From Suilimivivens sp964393865 (GTDB lineage Bacteria; Bacillota; Clostridia; Lachnospirales; Lachnospiraceae): a stretch of DNA of 64,000 nt. Within the stretch, counting starts at the first letter, position 1. Every line of letters begins with the position of its first letter. Positions 1 to 8,001 of the stretch are shown here, piece after piece. The notes beneath the pieces were generated by a model, which worked only from the letters and a program-made list of their open reading frames with translations, had not been told where the DNA came from and searched no databases. The stretch lies in the NCBI GenBank assembly GCA_964393865.1, contig CAYMUW010000006.1, positions 1 through 64,000 of the forward strand, written 5' to 3'. The position numbers were made by a program, and so were the translations under genes.

Positions 1-4
1 GGAA

Positions 5-396
5 TCACGGTTTCCTTACTCCGGACAGCAGGGACACGGAAGCCGGATTATTCATATTCTTATCCTTACCATTCATCACTGCAACAAAGTCCACAGATAT
101 CTCTGCTATCCCACACTTCTGCATAATCTCATCCAGTTTTTCCGGTCCTAATGAAAGTGCATATTCAGTATAGGCAAGAGATACCTTATCATAGGCAAGT
201 TCACTATACACCTCTCGCACACTGCTATTCCATCCGTTAGCTTCTGCATACTCTCCCGGCTCTAACCTACAATTATTGGAATTTACAAGACTTACTCTGG
301 GTGTACGAAGAGTATGGCGTACAGGTAGATCCAGGCTGCTGTTGGCTATTATTTGTACGGATTCTTAATTTCCGCCGGTCTTAAGATTAATCCCAT
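5..396 (-). pseudogene. Remnant of a second LXG toxin gene, fused to an unrecognised C-terminal segment
   Basis: An ATG at 394-396 starts twelve codons reading MGLILRPAEIKN, almost identical to the start of the LXG toxin at 4073 (MGLILQPSEIKN). The frame then stops after three more codons. In another frame, open from about 385 down to the stop at 5-7, there is a continuous reading of about 125 residues (VQIIANSSLDLPV near its start, ISVDFVAVMNGKD near its end) that does not resemble the LXG domain and that I do not recognise. The first GTG in that frame is at 220. I read this as a broken or recombined LXG cassette: a toxin start joined out of frame to a foreign C-terminal segment. It follows a Lap1-like gene, as the intact-order toxin does. 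Loss of function is inferred. Confidence 0.6.
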
Positions 397-427
397 TTTA
401 ATAACCACGCTCCCTTCCATTTATGGA

Positions 428-700
428 CTATGAAATACCCAGCTTTTCCGCCATTTCATTATCAAATTCCTGAAATTCTCTTCCCAGCTTTGCTATACTT
501 TCCGCATTACTTTTCAAAAGATTTTTGTACTTTTGATTACAGGAGGATAAAGCACTGCAGGCGTCCTGCAGATTTTCCACTACCGGCAGATTTGTGCAGC
601 CTATAGCTGCAGAAACAGTTGCCTGCAATCCGCTTCCCTGCATATTCATTAGCATTCCTTCATTCTCTGCTTCAATTAAACTGCTCTTTAGTTCTGACAT
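428..700 (-). CDS. Lap1-like small T7SS targeting protein (TIGR04197/DUF3130-like), copy 2
   Basis: This 90-residue, mostly helical protein is a clear paralogue of the one at 4092-4367. Both share a start of the form MS(E/D)xxxSSxxEAENE, a central NLxxV segment and the stretch CNQ(K/R)YKNLL near residue 60. Size, helical hairpin character and a position directly before an LXG gene fit the WXG100-like SACOL2603 family (TIGR04197), which includes the Lap1 proteins that bind LXG domains and direct them to the T7SSb. It is followed by the broken LXG gene at 5-396, so it may now lack its natural client. The family assignment is by recall of pattern, not by a search. Confidence 0.65.
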   Translation of the reverse strand: MSELKSSLIEAENEGMLMNMQGSGLQATVSAAIGCTNLPVVENLQDACSALSSCNQKYKNLLKSNAESIAKLGREFQEFDNEMAEKLGIS

Positions 701-734
701 TTACTTTCACAGCTCCTTTTCCTTTACTCTAATG

Positions 735-1082
735 TTAATTGTGTTCATCTTCCTTTTGTAAATCTGCTTCTAAACTCTCTTTTTCCTTTTCAAGATCCCG
801 TATTCTTTGACCCACATCGTCTCTACAGTCCTCCAGCATATGATCTTCATATATTCTTTTCTGCCTTAATCCTTCTTCCTTTTGTAATAGAATATTCTGC
901 AATCTTGAATTGCCGGAATATCTTTCAAACAAATCATCATTTACTTCCTTAATATATTTATTATGATCGCTGAATTCTTCCTCCATCTGAATAAACTGCT
1001 TTTGGAGACTTCTGCATTCTTCCTTTTCCACTTCTATCTGATCAAGGCGCTTTTTCAAAATATATTCTTTCTCCTGTTCCAT
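735..1082 (-). CDS. Lap2-like coiled-coil protein (DUF3958-like), copy 2
   Basis: The 115-residue product is very rich in Glu, Lys, Gln and Leu heptads and is predicted to be almost entirely coiled coil. It shares with its upstream neighbour (1055-1420) a conserved centre of the form HNKxIKxVNDD followed by YSxNxRLQ and KEExLxQK, so the two are tandem paralogues. The start at 1082 lies inside the end of the neighbour's gene (28-nt overlap) with a strong GGAGGAG site upstream, implying translational coupling. Proteins of this size and make-up next to a TIGR04197-like gene and an LXG gene fit the Lap2 (DUF3958) partner role: forming a complex with Lap1 and the LXG domain before export. The role is inferred from context. 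Confidence 0.6.
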   Translation of the reverse strand: MEQEKEYILKKRLDQIEVEKEECRSLQKQFIQMEEEFSDHNKYIKEVNDDLFERYSGNSRLQNILLQKEEGLRQKRIYEDHMLEDCRDDVGQRIRDLEKEKESLEADLQKEDEHN

Positions 1083-1420
1083 TTTTTCTCCTCCTCATAT
1101 ATTTCCTTCTTATGTTCTAATTTTCTTTTCTGCTCTTCTATTAAATCCCTACTCTCCTCAAAAAACATCTTTTCTAGGCCTACTTTTTGTTGCAGTAATT
1201 CTTCTTTTTCTATAAAAATTGCCTGAAGCCTCTTATTTGCTGAATAATTATTTATCATGTCGTCATTTACATCTTTAATCTTTTTATTATGCCAATAACT
1301 TTCATCTTCCATTAGAGAAATAACTCTCTGCATTTCAATACATTCATCCTGTTGTTTCTTTATCTCTGCTAATTGATTATTAATTTCTTGTATTTTTTCA
1401 TCCGCTTCTTTATTAGTCAT
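1055..1420 (-). CDS. Lap2-like coiled-coil protein (DUF3958-like), copy 1
   Basis: This is a coiled-coil protein of about 121 residues, paralogous to the gene that overlaps its 3' end (735-1082). The shared core is HNKKIKDVNDD, then YSANKRLQ. I prefer the ATG at 1420, preceded by an AGAGGA site, over an upstream TTG at 1429. It lies between the lipoprotein gene (1480) and the second Lap-like set, so it could serve the toxin at 2899-4073, the broken toxin at 5-396, or both. Established cases in streptococci use one Lap1 plus one Lap2 per LXG toxin. Two Lap2-like genes with two Lap1-like genes match two toxin modules here. No enzymatic motif is visible. Confidence 0.6.
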   Translation of the reverse strand: MTNKEADEKIQEINNQLAEIKKQQDECIEMQRVISLMEDESYWHNKKIKDVNDDMINNYSANKRLQAIFIEKEELLQQKVGLEKMFFEESRDLIEEQKRKLEHKKEIYEEEKKWNRRKNIF

Positions 1421-1479
1421 TATTCTCAATCCTCTTCATTTTTTATTTGCATAAACAAATTATAAATGTATATCAATTG

Positions 1480-2898
1480 TTAATGCATACTACTCTTTTT
1501 AAAATATTCTCCAATGATTTCATCTTTTCGATCAGAAAAAGTAGGATGCTCACTTCGAAGTTCTCCCCAATTCGTCTGTATCATATCTTCCTTGCGTGAA
1601 AAAGAAAGCAATCTATCATCTTTCCCATATTGCCCCACTCCTCCATAAGAAAGATCATCTGGCAAAGTTTCTACAAATAATATATCTATTGAATTTTCAT
1701 CCCCCTCAATTCGAGCCAGTATTCTGCTGCAAAGCCACCAACCGTCTCCCGTTATCTTTGCGTAATATTTTTCATCCTCTTCAAAAATTTCAATTTCATA
1801 ACCAATAAAATAATTGAAATTTTCATCTGTAGAATGTGGAAATGTCTCACAGTAATAATAACTATTGACCCATACACTTAAATCACTTCCCTTATTTTTC
1901 CCACTGGGAACTTGCATCTCTACTTGTTCCGCATCTATCATTTCAAAATATTCTCCAATAATTTCATCTTTACTGTCGGCAAACACAGGATTCTCTCCTT
2001 GTAACAATTTCCAACTTGTCTCTATCCTTTTATCCCTTCGCCAAAAGGAAAGCAAGAGATCATTTACATTATAGCGTTCCGCTTTCCAGTAATGGGCATC
2101 TTCAGGTAATGTCTCTATAAAGAAAAAATTAATTGCATTTTCATCTCCCTTTATATAAGCTAAAGATTCACTGTAAAGCTTTTTTCCTCTGCCCGCTATA
2201 TTTGCATAATATTTGCCATTTTCTTCATATATTTTAATTGTATAAATAACTTCTTCATTTATGGCAGACGAAATTGTCTCCTTATATTGGTAGGTTCCAA
2301 CCCAAGAACTTAAATTTTCATTTATTACATCATCCATGTCAACTTTTTTAAAATATTCTCCGACAATTTTATCTTTGTGTTCTGTAAAATAAGTTGGCTC
2401 TGTTTCAAGCATTCCCCAATGAGTTTGTATAGTATTATCATTTCGCATGAAAGAAAGCAATAAATCATCTTCTTCATATTCATACATTTCATCCCAACCA
2501 TAATAAGTGTCCAACGGAAGTATATCTAAAAATAAAAAATCAATTGTATTTTCATCCCCTTCAATTTGAGCTAATAACTCACTACATATTTTGTCCCCAC
2601 GACTAATAATATCCGCAAAATATTTTTCCTCTTCTTCATAAATCCTGATTGAAAAACCAACAAAACAATTATGATCCTCCTGCGTCTCATCAGGAATTTC
2701 TAAGCAATATCTATAAAGACCAATCCAGGATTCTAAATTATTTTTTGTATCTTCATTATCCATATCTTCATTTTGATCATTTTTTTCATTCATAATAATA
2801 TTTTCAACTACTTTTTCTCCAATATCAGTCTCTGCCTTCTGACATCCCTGTAAAATTATTAACACAAATAAAATAATACTAGCTATTTTTCTTTTCAT
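1480..2898 (-). CDS. Lipoprotein with three tandem copies of one domain; probable immunity protein for the LXG toxin
   Basis: The 472-residue product starts with a lipoprotein signal (positively charged start, hydrophobic stretch, lipobox LQGC with Cys19). After an acidic, Asn/Asp-rich linker there are three copies of a domain of about 125 residues: roughly 54-183, 196-318 and 340-466. Each copy opens with a (S/V)W(I/V) motif, contains an IxIxEExxKY(F/Y)A strand and a GDENxI(D/N) turn, then an LLSF strand, and closes with (K/E)IIGEYF or KIVGEYF. The gene begins at the base after the stop of the toxin reading frame (2899), with a GGAGGAG site in the toxin's 3' end. A surface-anchored protein right after a peptidoglycan-directed toxin is best explained as immunity, but this is inferred. 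I recognise no named domain. Confidence 0.6.
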   Translation of the reverse strand: MKRKIASIILFVLIILQGCQKAETDIGEKVVENIIMNEKNDQNEDMDNEDTKNNLESWIGLYRYCLEIPDETQEDHNCFVGFSIRIYEEEEKYFADIISRGDKICSELLAQIEGDENTIDFLFLDILPLDTYYGWDEMYEYEEDDLLLSFMRNDNTIQTHWGMLETEPTYFTEHKDKIVGEYFKKVDMDDVINENLSSWVGTYQYKETISSAINEEVIYTIKIYEENGKYYANIAGRGKKLYSESLAYIKGDENAINFFFIETLPEDAHYWKAERYNVNDLLLSFWRRDKRIETSWKLLQGENPVFADSKDEIIGEYFEMIDAEQVEMQVPSGKNKGSDLSVWVNSYYYCETFPHSTDENFNYFIGYEIEIFEEDEKYYAKITGDGWWLCSRILARIEGDENSIDILFVETLPDDLSYGGVGQYGKDDRLLSFSRKEDMIQTNWGELRSEHPTFSDRKDEIIGEYFKKSSMH

Positions 2899-4073
2899 TT
2901 AATAAACATACTCCTCCCTTCTCTCTAATACAGCAGAATATGCATCCTTTTTAGTTATGTAACCCTTATTCTCTTTATCTAATCCCGCATTAGCTTGATA
3001 ATTCTCAGGAGTCTTCTCCGCAGAATATATAATTGTATCATCACTTCTCCCTTTTCCATCAACAAATGCAGGAGCAAATGTAACTAGGTAAACATCTCCT
3101 AAATCCTTCATTTTCCCCGCATATGGTTTATACCTTAAATATACTAAATCAAGCTGATCTATTGCATCCATTTGCAAAATAGTTTGTTTTGTATAATTTC
3201 CTTCATTGTCTCTATTTAATTGAGTGATTGCAGAATTTGTAAACTGGATTAATCCAACAGCCGTTTTAGGGTTTCCTGCCTTGGGTTAAAACGAGATTCA
3301 AATGCCATTATTGCCATTAAATCGTCTGGATTAATTTCAAGTTTATCAGATATATCAATCACCTTATTCATAAATTCCACTGTAACTATTTCACAGTTAG
3401 GCAGATCTTCTCTACTCCAATTATATTTAAAACGATATTTTACAACAGTATCTGGAATATTTATTTTCCAGCTACCATCTGAAAGATTTCCCGTTCCATT
3501 TATATAAAATTCAGCATCATTAATTGCCTTTTCCACTTCTCTCAATAAAGGAAACACTTCTACAAAAAATTGTGCTGATAAAGCTTCTTTTTCTCTTAGC
3601 TCCTCTAATAAGGTTTCCATTAACTCTAATTTTTCCTTTGTTTTTTCTAATAAAGTTTTATAATTTTCTATCATTTTAGAATATCCTAAAGTATTCCAAT
3701 AAATGGAGTTTGCACATATTGCTTCCAAATTTCTAATAGCTTCTTCATAATATATACATTCTTCAATCAAAATTTGGATTTTTGAAGCAATTTCATTTTC
3801 AGATAAATAAATTTCCCCAGATAGCTCGTCCAATTCTTCAGCTTGTTTCAAAACTATATCCTGTGCTACTGACATACCCTGTATTATTGCCTGATGAGCT
3901 TCAAAAACCGTACTTTTAGCAACATTCCATGCTTTGGACTTTAACTCAATATTTTCAGAGAAATTTTGTATTACCTGCAAGGCTCCTTGATAACTATCTC
4001 TTGTACTTGCTATATTAATATTTATTTGTTTTACACCATTTTTAATTTCTGACGGTTGCAATATTAATCCCAT
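2899..4073 (-). pseudogene. LXG-domain toxin with a lytic-transglycosylase-like C-terminus, interrupted by one frameshift
   Basis: Codons from 4073 encode a helical LXG-type N-terminus (residues 1 to about 190), a short linker, then DDLMAIMAFESRFNP at 250-264, typical of the catalytic-Glu region (Glu259) of lytic-transglycosylase/lysozyme-like peptidoglycan hydrolases. The frame then hits a stop at 3249. One missing base in the G-run at 3283-3285 accounts for this: in the shifted frame the reading continues KAGNPKTAVGLIQFT (the GLxQF motif of that fold), then on through 3177 to the stop at 2899. The restored protein is about 390 residues. The domain type implies cleavage of peptidoglycan glycan strands outside the cell after T7SSb export. 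It is preceded by a Lap1-like gene and followed by the lipoprotein at 1480. Either the gene is a real pseudogene (possibly phase-variable) or there is a base error in the sequence. Confidence 0.75.
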
Positions 4074-4091
4074 ACTTAACTATTCTCACTC

Positions 4092-4367
4092 CTATAAAAC
4101 TTCCATTTGATTAGCTAAATTCATATCAAAATCATTAAATTCATTTCCAAGTTTTACAATATTGTCCGCATGATTATTAAGCAGATTTTTATACCTCTGA
4201 TTACAGGAATTCATCATTTCATTTACTTCAATTAAATTAAGTACTCCTGACAAATTTGTTATCCCAATAGCTAAGTTATTGTTACTTTGAATCATTGTTC
4301 CCTGTATCTTAATAGCGTTACTTTCATTTTCCGCTTCTGACATACTGCTCTTAAATGAATCCGACAT
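4092..4367 (-). CDS. Lap1-like small T7SS targeting protein (TIGR04197/DUF3130-like), copy 1
   Basis: This 91-residue helical protein is paralogous to the one at 428-700, sharing an EAENE segment near the start and CNQRYKNLL in the middle. It ends 18 nt before the LXG toxin start (4073), the order expected for a Lap1 protein that binds its LXG partner and presents it to the secretion machine. No signal peptide or membrane segment is present, as usual for WXG100-superfamily substrates. It lacks a clear WXG motif and has an NLSGV turn instead. The family is recalled from pattern and context. Confidence 0.68.
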   Translation of the reverse strand: MSDSFKSSMSEAENESNAIKIQGTMIQSNNNLAIGITNLSGVLNLIEVNEMMNSCNQRYKNLLNNHADNIVKLGNEFNDFDMNLANQMEVL

Positions 4368-4380
4368 TCAAAGCCTCCCT

Positions 4381-4935
4381 TTACAAATCATTTTTTTGAT
4401 TACTTTCCTTTTTTCTTCTCAAATAGTCCTCAATCATAATTGCCGCACATAAGATGCAGATACTTACAATTCCGCAATATATCCACAAGAACAGGTCGCT
4501 GCTCTCCTCTTTATAGTAGACATCCTTAACATACCTCTCCGTATCTGCCTGCCAAACCAGTTTTGCCCATTCCTTATATGAAGCCTCCGGCTGGTCACGG
4601 GTAAGGATCTCCTTTTCTATTTGTTCCCTCTCATCCTTTTCCGCCTGCTTAACCAGTTTTTCCTGTGTAATAAACGCATCTCGAAATACAAAGACCCCAT
4701 GCATATCTGCTAATGCTGATTTTGCCGCTGTTTTATTAACCGCAGCATCCGCATCAAATACAATCTCTGTATCTGGTTCCAACTGTTCACCGTCTTCTTC
4801 CTCAGGTTCTTCTATCTCCTGTATTTCAGCAGCTTGTATCTCGGAAGCTTTTGCAATCAATGGACTGTACAATATTCCTGTTGTCAACATTGCAGCCACT
4901 GCCATTATTCTGCTAAATTTCATACTCTTACCCAT
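4381..4935 (-). CDS. essA: EssA-like T7SSb membrane protein
   Basis: About 184 residues with a cleavable-looking signal segment at the start, an acidic Glu-rich stretch (about residues 35-60), an extracellular region and one C-terminal membrane segment (FLWIYCGIVSICILCAA) followed by a basic cytoplasmic tail. The ATG at 4935 has GAGGG six bases upstream, better than the TTG at 4953. Two-segment topology, small size and position between a WXG100 gene and the toxin region match EssA of the T7SSb (ESS/Yuk) machinery, a poorly conserved membrane component. I cannot confirm the family from motifs alone. Another T7-associated membrane protein is possible. Confidence 0.5.
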   Translation of the reverse strand: MGKSMKFSRIMAVAAMLTTGILYSPLIAKASEIQAAEIQEIEEPEEEDGEQLEPDTEIVFDADAAVNKTAAKSALADMHGVFVFRDAFITQEKLVKQAEKDEREQIEKEILTRDQPEASYKEWAKLVWQADTERYVKDVYYKEESSDLFLWIYCGIVSICILCAAIMIEDYLRRKKESNQKNDL

Positions 4936-5022
4936 ATTTTCCCTCAAAACCAATTAGTTGGAGTTACTGCGGCGGGACTTAATATAAGAGATAAGTGTTT
5001 ATCCCGCCGCATAACACACTGA

Positions 5023-5310
5023 TTACATCTGTCCTGCCATTCCGGTATCCGTATCCTGGAAATTAGTTGCAATCTGATTCATCTGTGTCACCATATCATT
5101 GATTAACTGCACTGTTTCCTTCAGGCTGGGTTCAAGCTCTCCGTACTGCTGTACATACTTTCTTCCGGTTTCAGCCTGCCAGATGTCAGGAAGTCCATTA
5201 ACGATTCTGCTGATTTTATCAATACAATCGCTCATGTTATCTCCCTCCGTCTGAAGCTTAGTTGCCTCTGAACCTAAGGCCTCGTAATCAAGCATTAATG
5301 TTGATCCCAT
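5023..5310 (-). CDS. esxA: WXG100 family protein (EsxA-like)
   Basis: The 95-residue protein has two helices joined by a turn around Trp44 (PDIWQAETG), so the canonical W-x-G is W-Q-A here. The preceding helix and the following KYVQQYGEL helix match the WXG100 hairpin. Such proteins are exported as dimers by T7SS and are needed for the machine to work. The gene has a strong AAGGAGG site and lies 14 nt after the EsaA-like gene, so the two are surely co-transcribed. Being the only single-domain WXG100 protein here, it is likely the core EsxA/YukE substrate rather than a toxin. Confidence 0.85.
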   Translation of the reverse strand: MGSTLMLDYEALGSEATKLQTEGDNMSDCIDKISRIVNGLPDIWQAETGRKYVQQYGELEPSLKETVQLINDMVTQMNQIATNFQDTDTGMAGQM

Positions 5311-5324
5311 ACTTGTCCTCCTTT

Positions 5325-7568
5325 CTACCCCTCAATCAGGTTGTCTTTTTTATGAAAGTGATATTTAACTGTAGTTCCTACAATTATCACACACATCATA
5401 CCCATGATTATCATAACAATATTTTCATAATCATCTTTTCGGCTTAGTTCTACATTCACACTGTCACTTTCCTGTATAACCGTATCGGCAATATTCATCT
5501 GTGTTCCGTTATCCATTCCTTCAAGCTGTGCAGTTCCCAGCGGATTAACCATAAATTCATATGCCTGCCTGTATTCCAGGCTTCCTAATCTGGTATAGGG
5601 AAGCTTTTTGGAAAAGTCATATAATATAAACTGGTTTTCTTCACTGTTTTGATTTTTAATATCCTTTAACCTGGCAAGCCCTTCCTCCACAGCCTTATCA
5701 GAATCCTCTTTAGCCTGTATAATACTTTCCTGCAGACTGTTTAAATCATTTTGCGTGGCATCATATACCTGTTCTACATATTCCATCTGCTGAATATCCG
5801 TCTCCAGAATAGCCTCCGACAAATCAGATCCATTATCATACATCTGCTCCGTTAAATTTTGTATTTCATCATGATCAATATACTTCATTGGATCATACTC
5901 CATTACCGCCTCACTGTAATTTCCAAGCTGCTCCTTCTCGACAGCATACTGATCCATTACTGCCGTTGTAAAAGCGTCAACATTTACCTGTATAGGCATA
6001 AGAATACTTTCATCCACTATCTGCAATGCCTCTCCGATATCCATCTCCTCGATATCACCCACCTGCTTCTCCAACACCTCAGCCCGTACTTTAGGATCAT
6101 TGAGATCCTCCCTGTACTGATCAAGGAGCAGGCTTAGTTCCAGATAATTTCCTTCTTTATCTACTTTAGCCTTTCCTTCCTCATCTACCTGATATCCACT
6201 GAAAAGATAATAATTGGCAGCCAGCACTTCCTGCATTTTCAGCTGAAGTTCACTTAACTTCTCGTTTTCTGTTTCCGGCAAAGCGTAAGTCTGTATCTCC
6301 GGAACTGTAATTTCCATATCAAATGACATCATTTCACCGTCTTCATCTGTTTCTTCTTCCATAGCCTCCGCTAACGTTACAGCCTGTCCCTGAAGCTCAG
6401 CAATAATTTCCTGCTGTACCTGCAGCTGTTCATTCTGCTGTTCCACAATACTGTTTATCTGCTGTACTTCCTCTGTAGAAAGAACAGTATATTGTGCTTG
6501 ATATTCATAAAACAAATTCTCCAGTGCATTTAATGTATTTAAATATTTCTGCTCATACTCTTTTGCATAAACTTCTTTGGCCTTATCATATTCCATAAAA
6601 TAATTTTGAATATCCTCATAAATCGTAATGATATTCTCATCCAGTTCCGCCTTTTTTTCCTGAAGATCAGCGTTATGCCCATCAAACAACTCCGTAAGCT
6701 CCATAGCGCCTTTTTGGTATACAAGATTTCCTTCGCCGTCTACAGCAAGATTTACTCCGCTGATAATACCATCCATATTTCCCATTTCAGCCATCAATTC
6801 CATAGCTTCCGTATTCAGCTTCTGATGATCCTCCTCACTGGCCATCAGATATTCCATATATTTAGTGCCCACTTCTCCCGTAAGTTCCACATTTCTTGAC
6901 ATATACTCTGAAATATCCACCGGTTCAATGTTATATTCCACTACAGTCATTTCTGTTACCGGAACCAGTGCAATCAAATCATTTGCCTGTACCGCATTGA
7001 TTGCTTCCTTTTCCTCCAGATCATTTCCCATTACTATATCAGACTGATCCTGGGCATCATGAAACTCATCCAGAACAGAATGCAGATACATATAACTGAC
7101 ACGATTATTTATCTCAGAGACCAGCCCCAGCACATCATAAATCACCTGTTCCTTTACACTCTCTTCCAACTGGCTGTTAATTGCATAGGAGATTTCCGCC
7201 CGCACCGGCGTGTCATTCAGACTGACTATACTTTCTGAAAAAGCAGCCGGTATTATCATATATCCTGCATAAATACCACTTGCATATCCTCCCCGTGCAT
7301 CCTGCAGCCCAGTAAAGATAAAATTATCAGGGGGTTCGTTAAGCAGCTTTGCAGCATAGTTAATTTCCTCATCTTTAACGATAACCCCCTCATCGAGATT
7401 TACTATGGCGATTTTATCCGTTACCAGTTCCGGTGTCTCCTTTTTCTTTGTCCAGTTTTGAGACGAACTAAAGTACTGATATCCACACATACCCACAACA
7501 CCAATACCAATTCCAAAAAGAAATAACACAGGCATTAAAATTTTATGAAGAACCTTTTTCTTTTGCAT
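5325..7568 (-). CDS. esaA: EsaA/YueB-like T7SSb membrane protein
   Basis: A 747-residue protein with one membrane segment at each end (about residues 9-30 and 713-735) and a very long extracellular, largely helical/coiled-coil middle. The segment just after the first helix (TDKIAIVNLDEGVIV) is the typical start of the EsaA/YhgE N-terminal domain. EsaA forms the dimeric extracellular arrow of the Firmicutes T7SSb and, as YueB, is the SPP1 phage receptor in Bacillus. This copy is shorter than the usual roughly 1000 residues and has one rather than several C-terminal membrane helices. A GGGGGAG site precedes the ATG. It is the first gene of the leftward T7SS run. Confidence 0.75.
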   Translation of the reverse strand: MQKKKVLHKILMPVLFLFGIGIGVVGMCGYQYFSSSQNWTKKKETPELVTDKIAIVNLDEGVIVKDEEINYAAKLLNEPPDNFIFTGLQDARGGYASGIYAGYMIIPAAFSESIVSLNDTPVRAEISYAINSQLEESVKEQVIYDVLGLVSEINNRVSYMYLHSVLDEFHDAQDQSDIVMGNDLEEKEAINAVQANDLIALVPVTEMTVVEYNIEPVDISEYMSRNVELTGEVGTKYMEYLMASEEDHQKLNTEAMELMAEMGNMDGIISGVNLAVDGEGNLVYQKGAMELTELFDGHNADLQEKKAELDENIITIYEDIQNYFMEYDKAKEVYAKEYEQKYLNTLNALENLFYEYQAQYTVLSTEEVQQINSIVEQQNEQLQVQQEIIAELQGQAVTLAEAMEEETDEDGEMMSFDMEITVPEIQTYALPETENEKLSELQLKMQEVLAANYYLFSGYQVDEEGKAKVDKEGNYLELSLLLDQYREDLNDPKVRAEVLEKQVGDIEEMDIGEALQIVDESILMPIQVNVDAFTTAVMDQYAVEKEQLGNYSEAVMEYDPMKYIDHDEIQNLTEQMYDNGSDLSEAILETDIQQMEYVEQVYDATQNDLNSLQESIIQAKEDSDKAVEEGLARLKDIKNQNSEENQFILYDFSKKLPYTRLGSLEYRQAYEFMVNPLGTAQLEGMDNGTQMNIADTVIQESDSVNVELSRKDDYENIVMIIMGMMCVIIVGTTVKYHFHKKDNLIEG

Positions 7569-7624
7569 TTACTACTCCCCCGCATTTCATACTTATTTCA
7601 GTACCAATAAACCTTACTGTAATC

Positions 7625-7650
7625 ATTATAAAGAATAAATGAACATTTGC
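7625..7650 (-). promoter_or_regulatory. Possible promoter of the T7SS operon
   Basis: A TATAAT hexamer on the minus strand (plus positions 7625-7630) lies about 57 nt upstream of the esaA start. I see no good -35 hexamer at 17 bp, so activation or an extended element would be needed. Weak support. Confidence 0.3.
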
Positions 7651-7717
7651 ACATATCCCTGATCGAAAATAATACAACAAATAATTCCTTTTTCGACCTT
7701 TTTTAGACACAAAAAAA

Positions 7718-7738
7718 GCATACCTATAGCAGGTATGC
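7718..7738. repeat. Short inverted repeat in the T7SS-ftsH intergenic region
   Basis: GCATACCT and AGGTATGC form a perfect 8-bp inverted repeat with a 5-nt loop, preceded by an A-run. A second, imperfect inverted repeat (AGTGGGC / GCTCACT) lies at 7762-7777. They may be terminator relics or operator sites. The 433-nt gap 7569-8001 holds these, the terminator at 7804-7833 and nothing coding that I can support. Confidence 0.5.
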
Positions 7739-7803
7739 GATTTCCATTTCCTTAAAACAAAGTGGGCAAGCTCACTTCAACTCTCCTAATTTCTCAACAA
7801 AGT

Positions 7804-7833
7804 AAAAAGAACAGTACAAGTACTGTTCTTTTT
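7804..7833. terminator. Bidirectional-looking intrinsic terminator downstream of ftsH
   Basis: Two perfectly complementary 14-nt arms (AAAAAGAACAGTAC and GTACTGTTCTTTTT) with a 2-nt loop. The A- and T-runs at the arm ends make it work on either strand. It lies about 170 nt past the ftsH stop and most likely ends the leftward tilS-hpt-ftsH transcript before the T7SS operon. Confidence 0.75.
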
Positions 7834-8001
7834 AGAGAAGGTATTTCTTTCTTATGGGGTATAGCAAAAAACTATATAATGTATTAGGGGGGTTACAAGT
7901 AGTATAATAGCATAGCCCTCCTTTTGCGTAAATACTCACGATACACAAATATTACAATTTTGAAGGTCGATTTTTGTGCATTTTTACCAAATCAATTTTC
8001 T

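Noticed and set aside
3240..3290. Programmed frameshifting in the LXG toxin
   Set aside because: No slippery heptamer or downstream pseudoknot stands out, and the out-of-frame stop follows within 12 codons. A missing base in a short G-run is simpler; phase variation is kept as an option in the finding.
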